Source of the DNA: Aegicerativicinus sediminis
GTDB lineage: Bacteria; Bacteroidota; Bacteroidia; Flavobacteriales; Flavobacteriaceae
Direction: 5' to 3'
DNA: 64,000 nt
Assembly: GCF_015476115.1 (NCBI RefSeq)
Contig: NZ_CP064295.1
Location: 986,001-1,050,000, forward strand
Each line of letters opens with the position of its first letter. Positions within the stretch are counted from its first letter, which is position 1. The notes beneath the pieces were generated by a model that saw only the letters and a list, made by a program, of their open reading frames with translations, ran no database searches and was not told the origin of the DNA. Both the position numbers and the translations under genes were made by a program. Below, piece after piece: positions 28,066 to 35,342 of the stretch.

Positions 28066-28398
28066 CTAGCAGCATTGATTCGTCGGCAGGGAGAATTGAT
28101 CGAATAAGAGATTGAATTGAGTTCTAATTTCCTCCCATTTATCCGGATTGATGCAATAATTTACCTTAGATCCTTCAATTGTTCCCTTAATTATTCCGAT
28201 ATCCTTTAACTCTCGCAAATGTTGGCTTATGGTTGCCTGCGCCAATCCCACCTCCTGTACCAAATCTCCATTTATACAAGCATCAGATTTAAGCAAATAT
28301 TGAATAATTGCCACTCGCGCAGGATGTGAAAATGCCTTGGCTGCTAAGGCTATTTCGTTTTGAACATCGGTGAATAATTCTGTTTTTGTAACTCCCAT
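28066..28398 (-). CDS. arsR: ArsR-family metalloregulator
   Basis: 110 aa with a winged helix-turn-helix: AKAFSHPARVAIIQYLLKSD, then LAQATISQHLRELKDIGIIKG as recognition helix and wing. Possible As(III) ligands are Cys41 in DACINGDLV and the terminal Cys-Cys; the exact set is uncertain. It should repress its own operon and release DNA when arsenite binds. It lies 39 bp upstream of arsC in the same direction, and a dyad sits just in front of it. Confidence 0.88.
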   Translation of the reverse strand: MGVTKTELFTDVQNEIALAAKAFSHPARVAIIQYLLKSDACINGDLVQEVGLAQATISQHLRELKDIGIIKGTIEGSKVNYCINPDKWEEIRTQFNLLFDQFSLPTNQCC

Positions 28399-28417
28399 AT
28401 CAAAACCTTATTAGGAC

Positions 28418-28433
28418 ATTGCAATATTACGAT
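28418..28433 (-). promoter_or_regulatory. Candidate ArsR operator
   Basis: ATTGCAATATTACGAT is an imperfect palindrome around AATATT (12 of 16 positions symmetric, the rest G/A or C/T exchanges). It lies 20 bp before the arsR start, overlapping where the promoter should be. ArsR/SmtB proteins commonly bind such AT-centred dyads. No complete promoter was recognised. Confidence 0.5.
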
Positions 28434-28501
28434 AGATTAGGTAATAATAGGAAAGATTTTTGCAATAAAATGGATTGAAAATTTACTCGCCTCCGAAAAG
28501 T

Positions 28502-29146
28502 TTAGTTTACCAGCTTTTCCAGGGGTTTAAGTTTTGCCAAAATTCGCGGGATATCTTCAATAGCAACTTTTATTCTTCGATCTAATACCTCTGTGTTTTG
28601 GAGATTTACGACGGTTCCTGCCATACACACCATTAAAATTCCTTTGCCACTTCCAATTTCAGAATAGTCTATATCGGTTCCTATGATTGCATTCCCTCCC
28701 ATTTCATAAGCGGCGGATCTTAATTGAGCCAAACAAAGATCTTCCCCCTTTTTAAGTTTTGTATTATGTCTACCAGAAGAAACTCCGAATGCATCCGTAA
28801 TTGAAGATGTCAATTCCGTTAAAACACCGGTACCCATTGTTGATTGCCCGGTTACAATACCAATAGTTTTATAGTCCCATCCATGAGGAGAATGGGCAGT
28901 AACTACAGGAATTTGGAAAATAGCCTTATCCAATTGTTTACGGTAGTGCGCAATCTCAGTCTTCATTTTCTCTGAAGATTCTGATAACAGGTCATTACCA
29001 CATTTCTGGCAATATCCACCTATATCGTTCTGTCTATATACTTGAATAATCTTGTTTTCCTGTTTAGTAAGCAACCTATTGTTAGAAAGAATTCCGGATT
29101 TAATCGGAACGGTGCAATTGGGGCAATACAAATCTGATTCGGCCAT
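28502..29146 (-). CDS. Zinc-ribbon protein with YbjQ-type (DUF74) heavy-metal-binding domain
   Basis: 214 aa. The N-terminal part has two CxxC pairs (CPNC near 8-11, CQKC near 46-49), which make a zinc ribbon. The second half matches YbjQ: GIVTGQSTMGTGVLTELTSS, LAQLRSAAYEMGGNAIIGTD, and a final beta-strand MAGTVV. YbjQ proteins form pentamers of unknown function, sometimes linked to metals. Position next to arsR may be by chance; the gene is 103 bp upstream and would need its own promoter. No signal peptide. Confidence 0.7.
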   Translation of the reverse strand: MAESDLYCPNCTVPIKSGILSNNRLLTKQENKIIQVYRQNDIGGYCQKCGNDLLSESSEKMKTEIAHYRKQLDKAIFQIPVVTAHSPHGWDYKTIGIVTGQSTMGTGVLTELTSSITDAFGVSSGRHNTKLKKGEDLCLAQLRSAAYEMGGNAIIGTDIDYSEIGSGKGILMVCMAGTVVNLQNTEVLDRRIKVAIEDIPRILAKLKPLEKLVN

Positions 29147-29461
29147 ATCGGGATATTAAAATTCCCACTTAAAATACAAAATCTAACGATGTTGTGCTAA
29201 ATAATATCCTTTTCGGCATTTCTGAATGAACATAATAACTCCACTATTATGAAAAGGCTTGTAGAGTGTTGGCCCATAAAACCATTTGTATCAATTAAAA
29301 TGAAATAAAATTTTTAGGTATCTAAAAATAATCGCTTTTACCGCATGGCAAAGTTTGCTTGTCAGTAAGGAAATTTTTTCTTAGTTTTTTATTTGGTGCT
29401 TTTTCATTTTCAAAGCGAAAAGTATTCAAAAAATCTAAACTATTTTTGTCCAAAGAGACTT
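29147..29461. other. Intergenic region between divergent genes
   Basis: About 315 bp, AT-rich. No hairpin, repeat or complete promoter was recognised. A TTTG at 29354-29357 is followed only by a poor TAGTTTTT, with too long a spacer. Confidence 0.4.
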
Positions 29462-30025
29462 TTGTTGAGCATTCTTAAAACCATAAGAGAACAAGAAGGG
29501 TATACCCAATCCGATTTAGCCACTAAAACAGGCTTGTCTTTACGTACTATTCAGCGACTAGAAAATACAAATAAAGTACCTAAAGGCTATACCTTAACCG
29601 CTCTAGCGGAAGAATTTAAGATGGAGCCTTCGGCCCTACAAGCTAAATATCTAAATACAAAACGTTCTCGGGATTCTGAAATTTCAACAATAAGAATGAT
29701 TAATTTGTCGGTTTTGTCCTTTCTTGGGATTCCATTTGGGAATCTAATTTTCCCAATTATAATATGGAGGGACAACCGAGATTCACAATTAGTAGATGAG
29801 GTAGGGCGACGGATTGTTAATTTTCAAATTTTGTTTACATTATGCCTATCTGTATTACTCATCTTAATACCATTTACCGTTTCAAGACTATTGCCAGGTA
29901 TTCCCCTGATATTGATTTTGGCGCTTCTTGCCTACCTTTTTAATATCATTGTAATCATTCGTACTGCCATAAAGATCCAACAACAGGACTTTGATTTTTT
30001 AAACCTTCCTTTTAGACTTATTTAG
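29462..30025 (+). CDS. XRE-type HTH regulator with a membrane (DUF4870-like) domain
   Basis: About 188 aa from the TTG at 29462; the frame continues upstream to a TTG at 29393, but those residues look non-conserved. LLSILKTIREQEGYTQSDLA opens the helix-turn-helix, continued by TKTGLSLRTIQRLEN. The C-terminal half has three or four membrane helices with FGNLIFPIIIWRD, the signature of DUF4870. Such fusions are common small regulators in Bacteroidota, thought to sense membrane state. Start codon uncertain. Confidence 0.7.
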   Translation: MLSILKTIREQEGYTQSDLATKTGLSLRTIQRLENTNKVPKGYTLTALAEEFKMEPSALQAKYLNTKRSRDSEISTIRMINLSVLSFLGIPFGNLIFPIIIWRDNRDSQLVDEVGRRIVNFQILFTLCLSVLLILIPFTVSRLLPGIPLILILALLAYLFNIIVIIRTAIKIQQQDFDFLNLPFRLI

Positions 30026-30144
30026 ACCTGAAACTAAAATTGTCGCAAAAATGGCGGCATGAAAACCCGCTCTATTACTGAGATTCCTTATTTCTTTGCT
30101 TCATGAAAATTTATTAAAAATTTATTCAAAAATTTTAACTAATC

Positions 30145-31140
30145 ATGAAAAAAATTATCGGTTACAGCGTATTAGGCCTTTTAGGTATTGTATTAATTCT
30201 TGGTATTTATGGCATCAGAAAATTCAATAACACCTATTTCAAAGAACGTCCTGCGTATTTAGAACTCAGTCATGAATCTCAACCCATGGATTTTAAATGG
30301 ACTCATTCAAAAGTGGATGAAGGACACATCGAATATCAGACAGGTCTTTTAATACCAGTGCAAATCGACAGTCTTGAACACAATCTTTATATGCAATTTG
30401 ATACAGGTGCACCCGATTCCTTCTTCTATGAAAAAGATCTTATTTCATTAAGAAAAATGGGTTATGATATTAAGGAGGTTAGTAAGGATGGAATTCGTTT
30501 TGTTGAATCCCTAAATTTAAATTTGGGAGGTAAACCGGTTAACTTATCAATGGTTAAAATTTACCCGAACTATGGGAATACTTTTTCGGCTGAATTTGAC
30601 CCAAAAATCAATATCACCATTGGTACCATTGGCAGTGATATCCTAGTAGACCGGATTACGTCAATTGATTTTAAGAATCAAACCATACAGTTTTTTGAAG
30701 AGCGGCCAGAATGGATGCAGCAACTCAATGGATTCAAAACTTTCGATTTTCCGGGACGCCGTGTGATGCTACCCGCTACTGTTGATGGAAAACAGTACGA
30801 GTTTTTGTATGACTCAGGATGTTCGGCCTTTGGTTTAATTACTACCAAACAACGTTTTAAAAAATATACAGAGGTATCTACTCCAGTAGAAAGTTTTGGG
30901 GCTAAAAGTTGGGAGGATAAAATTTACATTAACAGTAAGTCCAGCAACTACCCACTTACCATTGGAGGAACTAAATTAACTATGAAGCGCGTTTCATGTG
31001 TTGATATGTATGCCTTCCTACAGCCTTTGGTAACCCCATTTACCCGAATTGGTGGCTGGATGGGCAACCAAGCTATAAATGAGAGTCACCTCATTCTTGA
31101 CACAAAATCCAAGGAATTTTTGATCTTGACCACAATTTAG
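30145..31140 (+). CDS. Membrane-anchored retropepsin-like aspartic protease homologue (copy 1)
   Basis: 331 aa. An N-terminal membrane helix or signal anchor covers residues about 5-25. Two aspartyl motifs occur: MQFDTGAPDSFFY near residue 89 and FLYDSGCSAFGL near 220. Both have D-T/S-G followed by a hydrophobic strand, as expected for a two-lobed pepsin-like fold. GTIGSDILVD between them matches the hydrophobic-hydrophobic-Gly strand of the lobes. A paralogue with the same layout is encoded on the opposite strand at 33309. No function is known for this group; a periplasmic protease role is an inference. Confidence 0.6.
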   Translation: MKKIIGYSVLGLLGIVLILGIYGIRKFNNTYFKERPAYLELSHESQPMDFKWTHSKVDEGHIEYQTGLLIPVQIDSLEHNLYMQFDTGAPDSFFYEKDLISLRKMGYDIKEVSKDGIRFVESLNLNLGGKPVNLSMVKIYPNYGNTFSAEFDPKINITIGTIGSDILVDRITSIDFKNQTIQFFEERPEWMQQLNGFKTFDFPGRRVMLPATVDGKQYEFLYDSGCSAFGLITTKQRFKKYTEVSTPVESFGAKSWEDKIYINSKSSNYPLTIGGTKLTMKRVSCVDMYAFLQPLVTPFTRIGGWMGNQAINESHLILDTKSKEFLILTTI

Positions 31141-31164
31141 ACGATTGATTTGATTGTAACCGAG

Positions 31165-31212
31165 CCAGATGCCTGAACCGTTCATAATTTGATATGAATA
31201 TCAGGTGTCTGG
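31165..31212. terminator. Nested hairpin after the protease-like gene
   Basis: Outer stem CCAGATGCCTGA (31165-31176) against TCAGGTGTCTGG (31201-31212), 10 of 12 paired plus wobble. Inside it is TTCATA (31181-31186) against TATGAA (31193-31198). There is no T-run, so a terminator role is uncertain. Confidence 0.35.
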
Positions 31213-31219
31213 TAATTGG

Positions 31220-31380
31220 TTAAAAGACACATTGAGAGATTTAAAGCAATATGGGAATTTTAATAAACGCCACGGTTTTCATAAAATGTTTAACAATGGC
31301 AACGCTATGACTAATGGCAAACAGTTTATCCAATTCGCGCGATAGAAACGCCTAACCAAGGTGGTGGTATTGAAGTTTAA
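31220..31380 (+). pseudogene. Possible eroded coding fragment
   Basis: A protein-like frame from 31220 reads LKDTLRDLKQYGNFNKRHGF and ends with NGKQFIQFAR at a TAG (31343). Shifting frame at that point gives ETPNQGGGIEV and a TAA at 31378. The joined text looks like a short protein tail broken by one frameshift. The family is not recognised and no start codon context is clear. Could be chance in AT-rich DNA. Confidence 0.3.
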
Positions 31381-31438
31381 TTACCAACAACACAAACCGG
31401 GAACTAGCTATAGTCTATTTTTTCATGAGTAATTATTT

Positions 31439-32341
31439 CTAATTAACGGAAAAATCTAATTCATCTTCGTACTTTTTTAATTCATCAATTAAATAGTATC
31501 GATGCGTATTTCCAGTTAAAACCACAATCCTTTTATTTGGATGGCGTTTAATTTGTTTTAAGATGTTTGCCGTCATTGCTTTATTTCTGATATCCCAATA
31601 TTCCATATGTAGAGGCGCAAAATCTTTATAGTCTGCTAACTCTGGTCTTGCTTTTACAATTTCTGGTACACGCTTGTAAATATAAAATTGTCTTTCCCTT
31701 ATAATGCTATCCGTCTTAGCATTATTGAGATCATAAACGACTTTTGCATTCGGGCTAATTTTATAATACTCTTTATTTATCGCTGCGAACGTATCCATAA
31801 GCTCCAAATGGCTACCAGTCAGAAGATCTTGTCGGTAGGAATTGTATACTGCCCCAATCATTTTTGAAGATGTGGAAAGGTAATTATGTTTTAGATGAAA
31901 AGCATCCCTTTCTTCCCATTCGTAGCCCAAAACCATAGCTTGAGGGTGTTTGTCTAGATATTTAAGAGAAACAAAACTTTCTACCTTATTCCCTTTTTTA
32001 AAAGAACTCATAAGTTGGTTAAAGAAATCCGTTCTATTCACCATACGTTCCACGGTATTGGTATCACTTTCATATAAAATGACATCCGGGGAAATACTTT
32101 TTATGTAATTGTAGATGTCATCTCTTTTAATATTGTCCGTTTCAAAGTGAACACAACCAACGACATATACTTCAGTTTCCTTACTTAAGGAAATGTTTGT
32201 GTTTCTGTTTTCCTTGGGTTGTTCATGATCTATATAAGTGTTTAGATCAATATTGTATTTAATGATTCCTCCTACACAAATTAAAAGTGTGAGGAGCAAC
32301 CATACTACTAGAATGTATTTTAGGTATTTTAATAATTTCAT
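31439..32341 (-). CDS. Membrane-anchored TraB/ChaN-like protein of unknown function
   Basis: 300 aa. One N-terminal membrane helix, residues about 8-28, then a soluble domain. VYVVGCVHFETDNIKRDDIY and ISPDVILYESD recall the TraB/PrgY and DUF5694-type fold, in which an H-x-E pattern and a later GNTHRYYLIDEL supply conserved His residues. The match is only at motif level. It is the last gene on the low-coordinate side of the cassette-like array, 34 bp downstream of the DUF6090 gene with no palindrome between, so the two may move as a pair. Function unknown. Confidence 0.5.
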   Translation of the reverse strand: MKLLKYLKYILVVWLLLTLLICVGGIIKYNIDLNTYIDHEQPKENRNTNISLSKETEVYVVGCVHFETDNIKRDDIYNYIKSISPDVILYESDTNTVERMVNRTDFFNQLMSSFKKGNKVESFVSLKYLDKHPQAMVLGYEWEERDAFHLKHNYLSTSSKMIGAVYNSYRQDLLTGSHLELMDTFAAINKEYYKISPNAKVVYDLNNAKTDSIIRERQFYIYKRVPEIVKARPELADYKDFAPLHMEYWDIRNKAMTANILKQIKRHPNKRIVVLTGNTHRYYLIDELKKYEDELDFSVN

Positions 32342-32375
32342 TTTATAGGTTTTACCTGTATCGGTTATGCTTTCG

Positions 32376-33146
32376 CTATTTTCTTAATTCAGCATTAATT
32401 TTTTCAATCATTTCAGATGCAATTCTCTTTTGATATTTCATTCTTTCTAATATCACCTTCATTTCTTTATGGCTATTCCAAGCATAATTCCTAAAACGCG
32501 ATGACTTAATATATTCTTTAATTATATGTGAATATTCCTTTTTTTTATTTGTTACCGTTTCGAGTTTTGTGTTTTTTTCAAGGTCAATAAAATCGACATT
32601 ATCATACCATTCTTTGAAAGTTTCAGGGCCAAATACTCTGTTTTTAGTTTCTTTATCCCATTCTAAATATTCTAACCAAGTATTGTATTCTCTCGTGTAA
32701 TAATCATTAATATCGAGAAATATGTTGCTGAAAAATTTACTTTCTAAGAAACCGCTATTTGTGAGTTTTGAAAAGGTTGAATTATTGATTTTATAGATTC
32801 TTACGGAATGAAATGAAATATCGATGGATTTAAGAATTGAATCTACAGTTAACTTATTGAAGATATCACCATTAAATAAACTTTCGTGTATAGATAATGA
32901 GTTTTGTAACCTTTTAATCCCAGATCGAAACGTTATAGTGTCTGCAGCTAAATCCTTCTTAATGTTTTTTAAATGGGTTTTTGAGAGATTATAGGTATTC
33001 CTATTTTCGTTCCAGGTATTAATCTGTAATGCAATCAAGATTCCAATAACGACAAGAACAATCTCTCCGATTACATATTTAAAATACTTCCCGGTTTTAT
33101 TTTCCATAAGCAAGTTTTGTCGAATTTTTCTGAAGAATTTTATCAT
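32376..33146 (-). CDS. DUF6090-type membrane protein
   Basis: 256 aa. The N-terminus IKFFRKIRQNLLMENKTGKY followed by the helix IGEIVLVVIGILIALQINTW and NENR is diagnostic of the DUF6090 proteins so common in Flavobacteriia. The rest is charged, helical and rich in Lys and Glu. The function of the family is unknown. The start codon lies 25 bp from palindrome A (33172-33299), so the gene sits where a cassette gene would. Confidence 0.8.
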   Translation of the reverse strand: MIKFFRKIRQNLLMENKTGKYFKYVIGEIVLVVIGILIALQINTWNENRNTYNLSKTHLKNIKKDLAADTITFRSGIKRLQNSLSIHESLFNGDIFNKLTVDSILKSIDISFHSVRIYKINNSTFSKLTNSGFLESKFFSNIFLDINDYYTREYNTWLEYLEWDKETKNRVFGPETFKEWYDNVDFIDLEKNTKLETVTNKKKEYSHIIKEYIKSSRFRNYAWNSHKEMKVILERMKYQKRIASEMIEKINAELRK

Positions 33147-33171
33147 TAGTTAGTGGTTGGAGATAATGAAG

Positions 33172-33299
33172 CACAACGTTGAGGCTATGAGTAGTTGCGT
33201 GGTTTAGCGGTTAACTTAGCAAATACATACCAAACTGAAAATCCATGAGGGTTTTCAGAAGTGGGCGAGAACAAGCAATTACTAATAGCCAGTGTTGTG
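33172..33299 (-). repeat. Palindromic site A (attC-like)
   Basis: Left arm 33172-33198 and right arm 33275-33299 are imperfect complements. CACAAC pairs with GTTGTG, GGCTAT with ATAGCC, AGTA with TACT, and TTGC with GCAA. Between CACAAC and GGCTAT the left arm has 5 unpaired bases, the right arm 3. A second hairpin lies inside (CTGAAAA at 33235-33241 with TTTTCAG at 33252-33258). The site ends 9 bp from the stop codon of the gene at 33309. Confidence 0.6.
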
Positions 33300-33308
33300 G
33301 GGTTGTTT

Positions 33309-34295
33309 TTATTTTAATCCAAATTTTTTGTTTTTAAAGTCTATAATAATTGTACTATCCCAAAATAACGCATTCCCTGTCATCCCATCAGTACTTTCAT
33401 CTATACCATAACCTGTATGATTTTCATAGGCTTCTACATTAGCAAATTTTCTCCCTGCGATTTCGAAGGTGTCTGTTATTATTCTACTGTGCACGGTATG
33501 TTTTTTGCCCCAGGAGTTAATTTCTAAACTATCAATAATAGGGTTTGTACTAAATTTATTAATGTTTTCAGAGGTGGCAATAATTGGAAACAAGCTAGAA
33601 CCATTATCAAATATAATTTTATACTCGTTTGAATTCATTTTTAATGGTAAAACCGGTCTACCATTGCTATTGATCTCAATATCTATCAATCCATCTTTAT
33701 ATCTTCTTGGTATTTCATCAGTAATGGCAAATTTTAGATTGGGATAATCAATGATCAAAACTTTATCCTTAAATATATCAGCTCCTATAGTACCCAAGTG
33801 AATAGTATCTCCAGCAATTACACTTTCTTCTGATGCTGCTCTGTTTAGATTAGTCATCATAGAGGCTCTTTCATTAGATATGGTATAATCACCAAATTTT
33901 ATTTTTGCATTCTTAAATACTTTTTTGTCGGAAGCCAACTTATTAATAGGAAATTTCATTTGGCTTACCTGCTCTGATAGTTTTTTATTTTGAAAATAAA
34001 ACGAACTGAGCGGATTCTCATAAATCATAGTTCTATTGGATCCTGTATCAAATTGGAAAGTTAGGTTATTGTCAATTCCCACCATCCTGCAAGGGATAAA
34101 CATTGCAGTTCTCTCAAAGTATTTTCCGTTGATGGTACGATTGGTCCATATAAAATCTGCCCAATTAATTTCTGTTTCAACTGGTATTTCAATTTTCCAA
34201 TCTCCCAAACTTGATTTATAAGCATAATAGGCATAAAGACTGAATAGGATGTATACAGTTATGACTGCAATTAGAATCTTATATCTTTTTTTCAT
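33309..34295 (-). CDS. Retropepsin-like aspartic protease homologue (copy 2)
   Basis: 328 aa, same layout as the product of 30145. An N-terminal helix covers residues about 7-25. FQFDTGSNRTMIYENPLSSF near residue 88 is the first aspartyl motif. HLGTIGADIFKDKVLIIDYP is the linker strand, with ITDEIP following. The second motif is IIFDNGSSLFPIIA, where Asn replaces the usual Thr or Ser after Asp, so activity is less certain. The end, MTGNALFWDSTIIIDFKNKK, parallels copy 1. The gene is bracketed by palindromes A and B, each within 40 bp of its ends. Confidence 0.6.
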   Translation of the reverse strand: MKKRYKILIAVITVYILFSLYAYYAYKSSLGDWKIEIPVETEINWADFIWTNRTINGKYFERTAMFIPCRMVGIDNNLTFQFDTGSNRTMIYENPLSSFYFQNKKLSEQVSQMKFPINKLASDKKVFKNAKIKFGDYTISNERASMMTNLNRAASEESVIAGDTIHLGTIGADIFKDKVLIIDYPNLKFAITDEIPRRYKDGLIDIEINSNGRPVLPLKMNSNEYKIIFDNGSSLFPIIATSENINKFSTNPIIDSLEINSWGKKHTVHSRIITDTFEIAGRKFANVEAYENHTGYGIDESTDGMTGNALFWDSTIIIDFKNKKFGLK

Positions 34296-34331
34296 GTTAA
34301 ATTTCGGATTTTTAACTATTCGATCAATAAC

Positions 34332-34457
34332 CTACAACGGTTTGTATAACGTAGCGTTGCGTTGGTTGAAACTAAGATAGTAAAATGAGGGAACTTTGGT
34401 TGGAGAGTGGATTCCGAATGGAATTCACGAAGCAATGGGCGTTATACGGTGTTGTAG
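34332..34457 (-). repeat. Palindromic site B (attC-like)
   Basis: The clearest of the four. CTACAAC (34332-34338) pairs with GTTGTAG (34451-34457), GTATAACG with CGTTATAC, and TTGC with GCAA. The spacers between the first two blocks are GGTTT (5 nt, left) and GGT (3 nt, right). An inner hairpin GTGGATTCC-gaat-GGAATTCAC lies at 34407-34428. The site is 16 bp from the stop codon of the gene at 34474 and 36 bp from the start of the gene at 34295. Confidence 0.65.
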
Positions 34458-34473
34458 CACGTTTATTTTGTTT

Positions 34474-34914
34474 TTATATCATATGATAAGCCATGTAACT
34501 AGCAACATACAAGCCCAAGATTGCTGGAGGAACTGCTAAAGCTAGTTTTAACCATTTATTTAAATCCGAGTTTTTACTTTTCCAGGCCAGAAAAACTGTC
34601 GAAATACCAAGTAATATTGGGGGAATAATTTCAATTAATTCAGGTTTATAGCCATTTTCTAAGAAATATTCAATAAGTAAATGGACGGGCCAAGTTATGT
34701 ACATCACAACAAAGGCAATTGTTAATAATAAAGCTCCTGTTTTCGGTTTGAAAAAGTGAAACCAACTTAAAAATCCAAAAATCAAGATTGCAAATGCAAC
34801 ACTAATTAATGGATTAGCGGAATTTAAACCAGCGGAACCGGTCATATATGCGGCAAAAAGCAGATATACAAATCCGCCAAGAAACAATGAAGATATGTAG
34901 GTTAAGATTTTCAT
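34474..34914 (-). CDS. Small integral membrane protein, 146 aa
   Basis: Four hydrophobic helices, at about 5-22, 33-50, 57-80 and 92-112, with another at about 122-144. No family is recognised. It contains GFLSWFHFFKPKTGALLLTI between helices 2 and 3. It is the middle gene of the cassette-like array, with palindrome B 16 bp after its stop and palindrome C 10 bp before its start. There is therefore almost no room for its own promoter; expression would need an upstream one. Confidence 0.6.
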   Translation of the reverse strand: MKILTYISSLFLGGFVYLLFAAYMTGSAGLNSANPLISVAFAILIFGFLSWFHFFKPKTGALLLTIAFVVMYITWPVHLLIEYFLENGYKPELIEIIPPILLGISTVFLAWKSKNSDLNKWLKLALAVPPAILGLYVASYMAYHMI

Positions 34915-34924
34915 TTTTTAATGT

Positions 34925-35058
34925 GCTACAACGGTTAGGCTATGATTCCGTTACGAGGAAAATCAGAATGATTTTCAGAGTAGGAATCAAGCCGGTTAAA
35001 GTTAATGGTTTTTGGTGTAGCACTTTGCAAGCAATGAATTATAGCCAGTGTTGGCAGC
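34925..35058 (-). repeat. Palindromic site C (attC-like)
   Basis: Left arm GCTACAACGGTTAGGCTATG starting at 34925, right arm GCAATGAATTATAGCCAGTG starting at 35031 and continuing TTGGCAGC. CAAC pairs with GTTG and GGCTAT with ATAGCC, with spacers GGTTA (5) and AGT (3). Inside are GATTCC (34944) with GGAATC (34983), and GAAAATCA-gaa-TGATTTTC at 34958-34976. The site is 11 bp from the stop codon of the gene at 35070. Confidence 0.6.
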
Positions 35059-35069
35059 AGTTAATTTTT

Positions 35070-35321
35070 TCAGTCCATATAATTATTGGTCATTTTCTTG
35101 AAGTATGGTTTAAGAATATTTCTCAAAACAATGACAACGATAATAATAGTCCAAACCTTAATCATTCCAGTTTGGCTTATATTTTCATCTTTCATTCCAT
35201 TTAGGAAATATAAAATTGTAATTATGCCTACGACAATTGCTAATAGTACGGCAATTCCATAAATAAATTGGATTAGCTTCCAAACTGACCAATAAAGAAC
35301 TTCTTTATCTAATTTGTCCAA
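35070..35321 (-). CDS. Small membrane protein, 83 aa
   Basis: Two hydrophobic helices, residues about 11-36 (LIQFIYGIAVLLAIVVGIIT) and about 52-68 (VWTIIIVVIVLRNIL), with a short charged N-terminus (MDKLDKEV). No family is recognised. It is bracketed by palindromes C (11 bp after the stop) and D (21 bp before the start). It is the first gene of the array on the tRNA side. Confidence 0.6.
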   Translation of the reverse strand: MDKLDKEVLYWSVWKLIQFIYGIAVLLAIVVGIITILYFLNGMKDENISQTGMIKVWTIIIVVIVLRNILKPYFKKMTNNYMD

Positions 35322-35342
35322 TTTTATTTTGTTTTAATTGAT

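Noticed and set aside
34848-35204. A plus-strand open frame across site C and parts of both neighbours
   Set aside because: It runs through the palindrome and antisense to two better genes, and has no family features.
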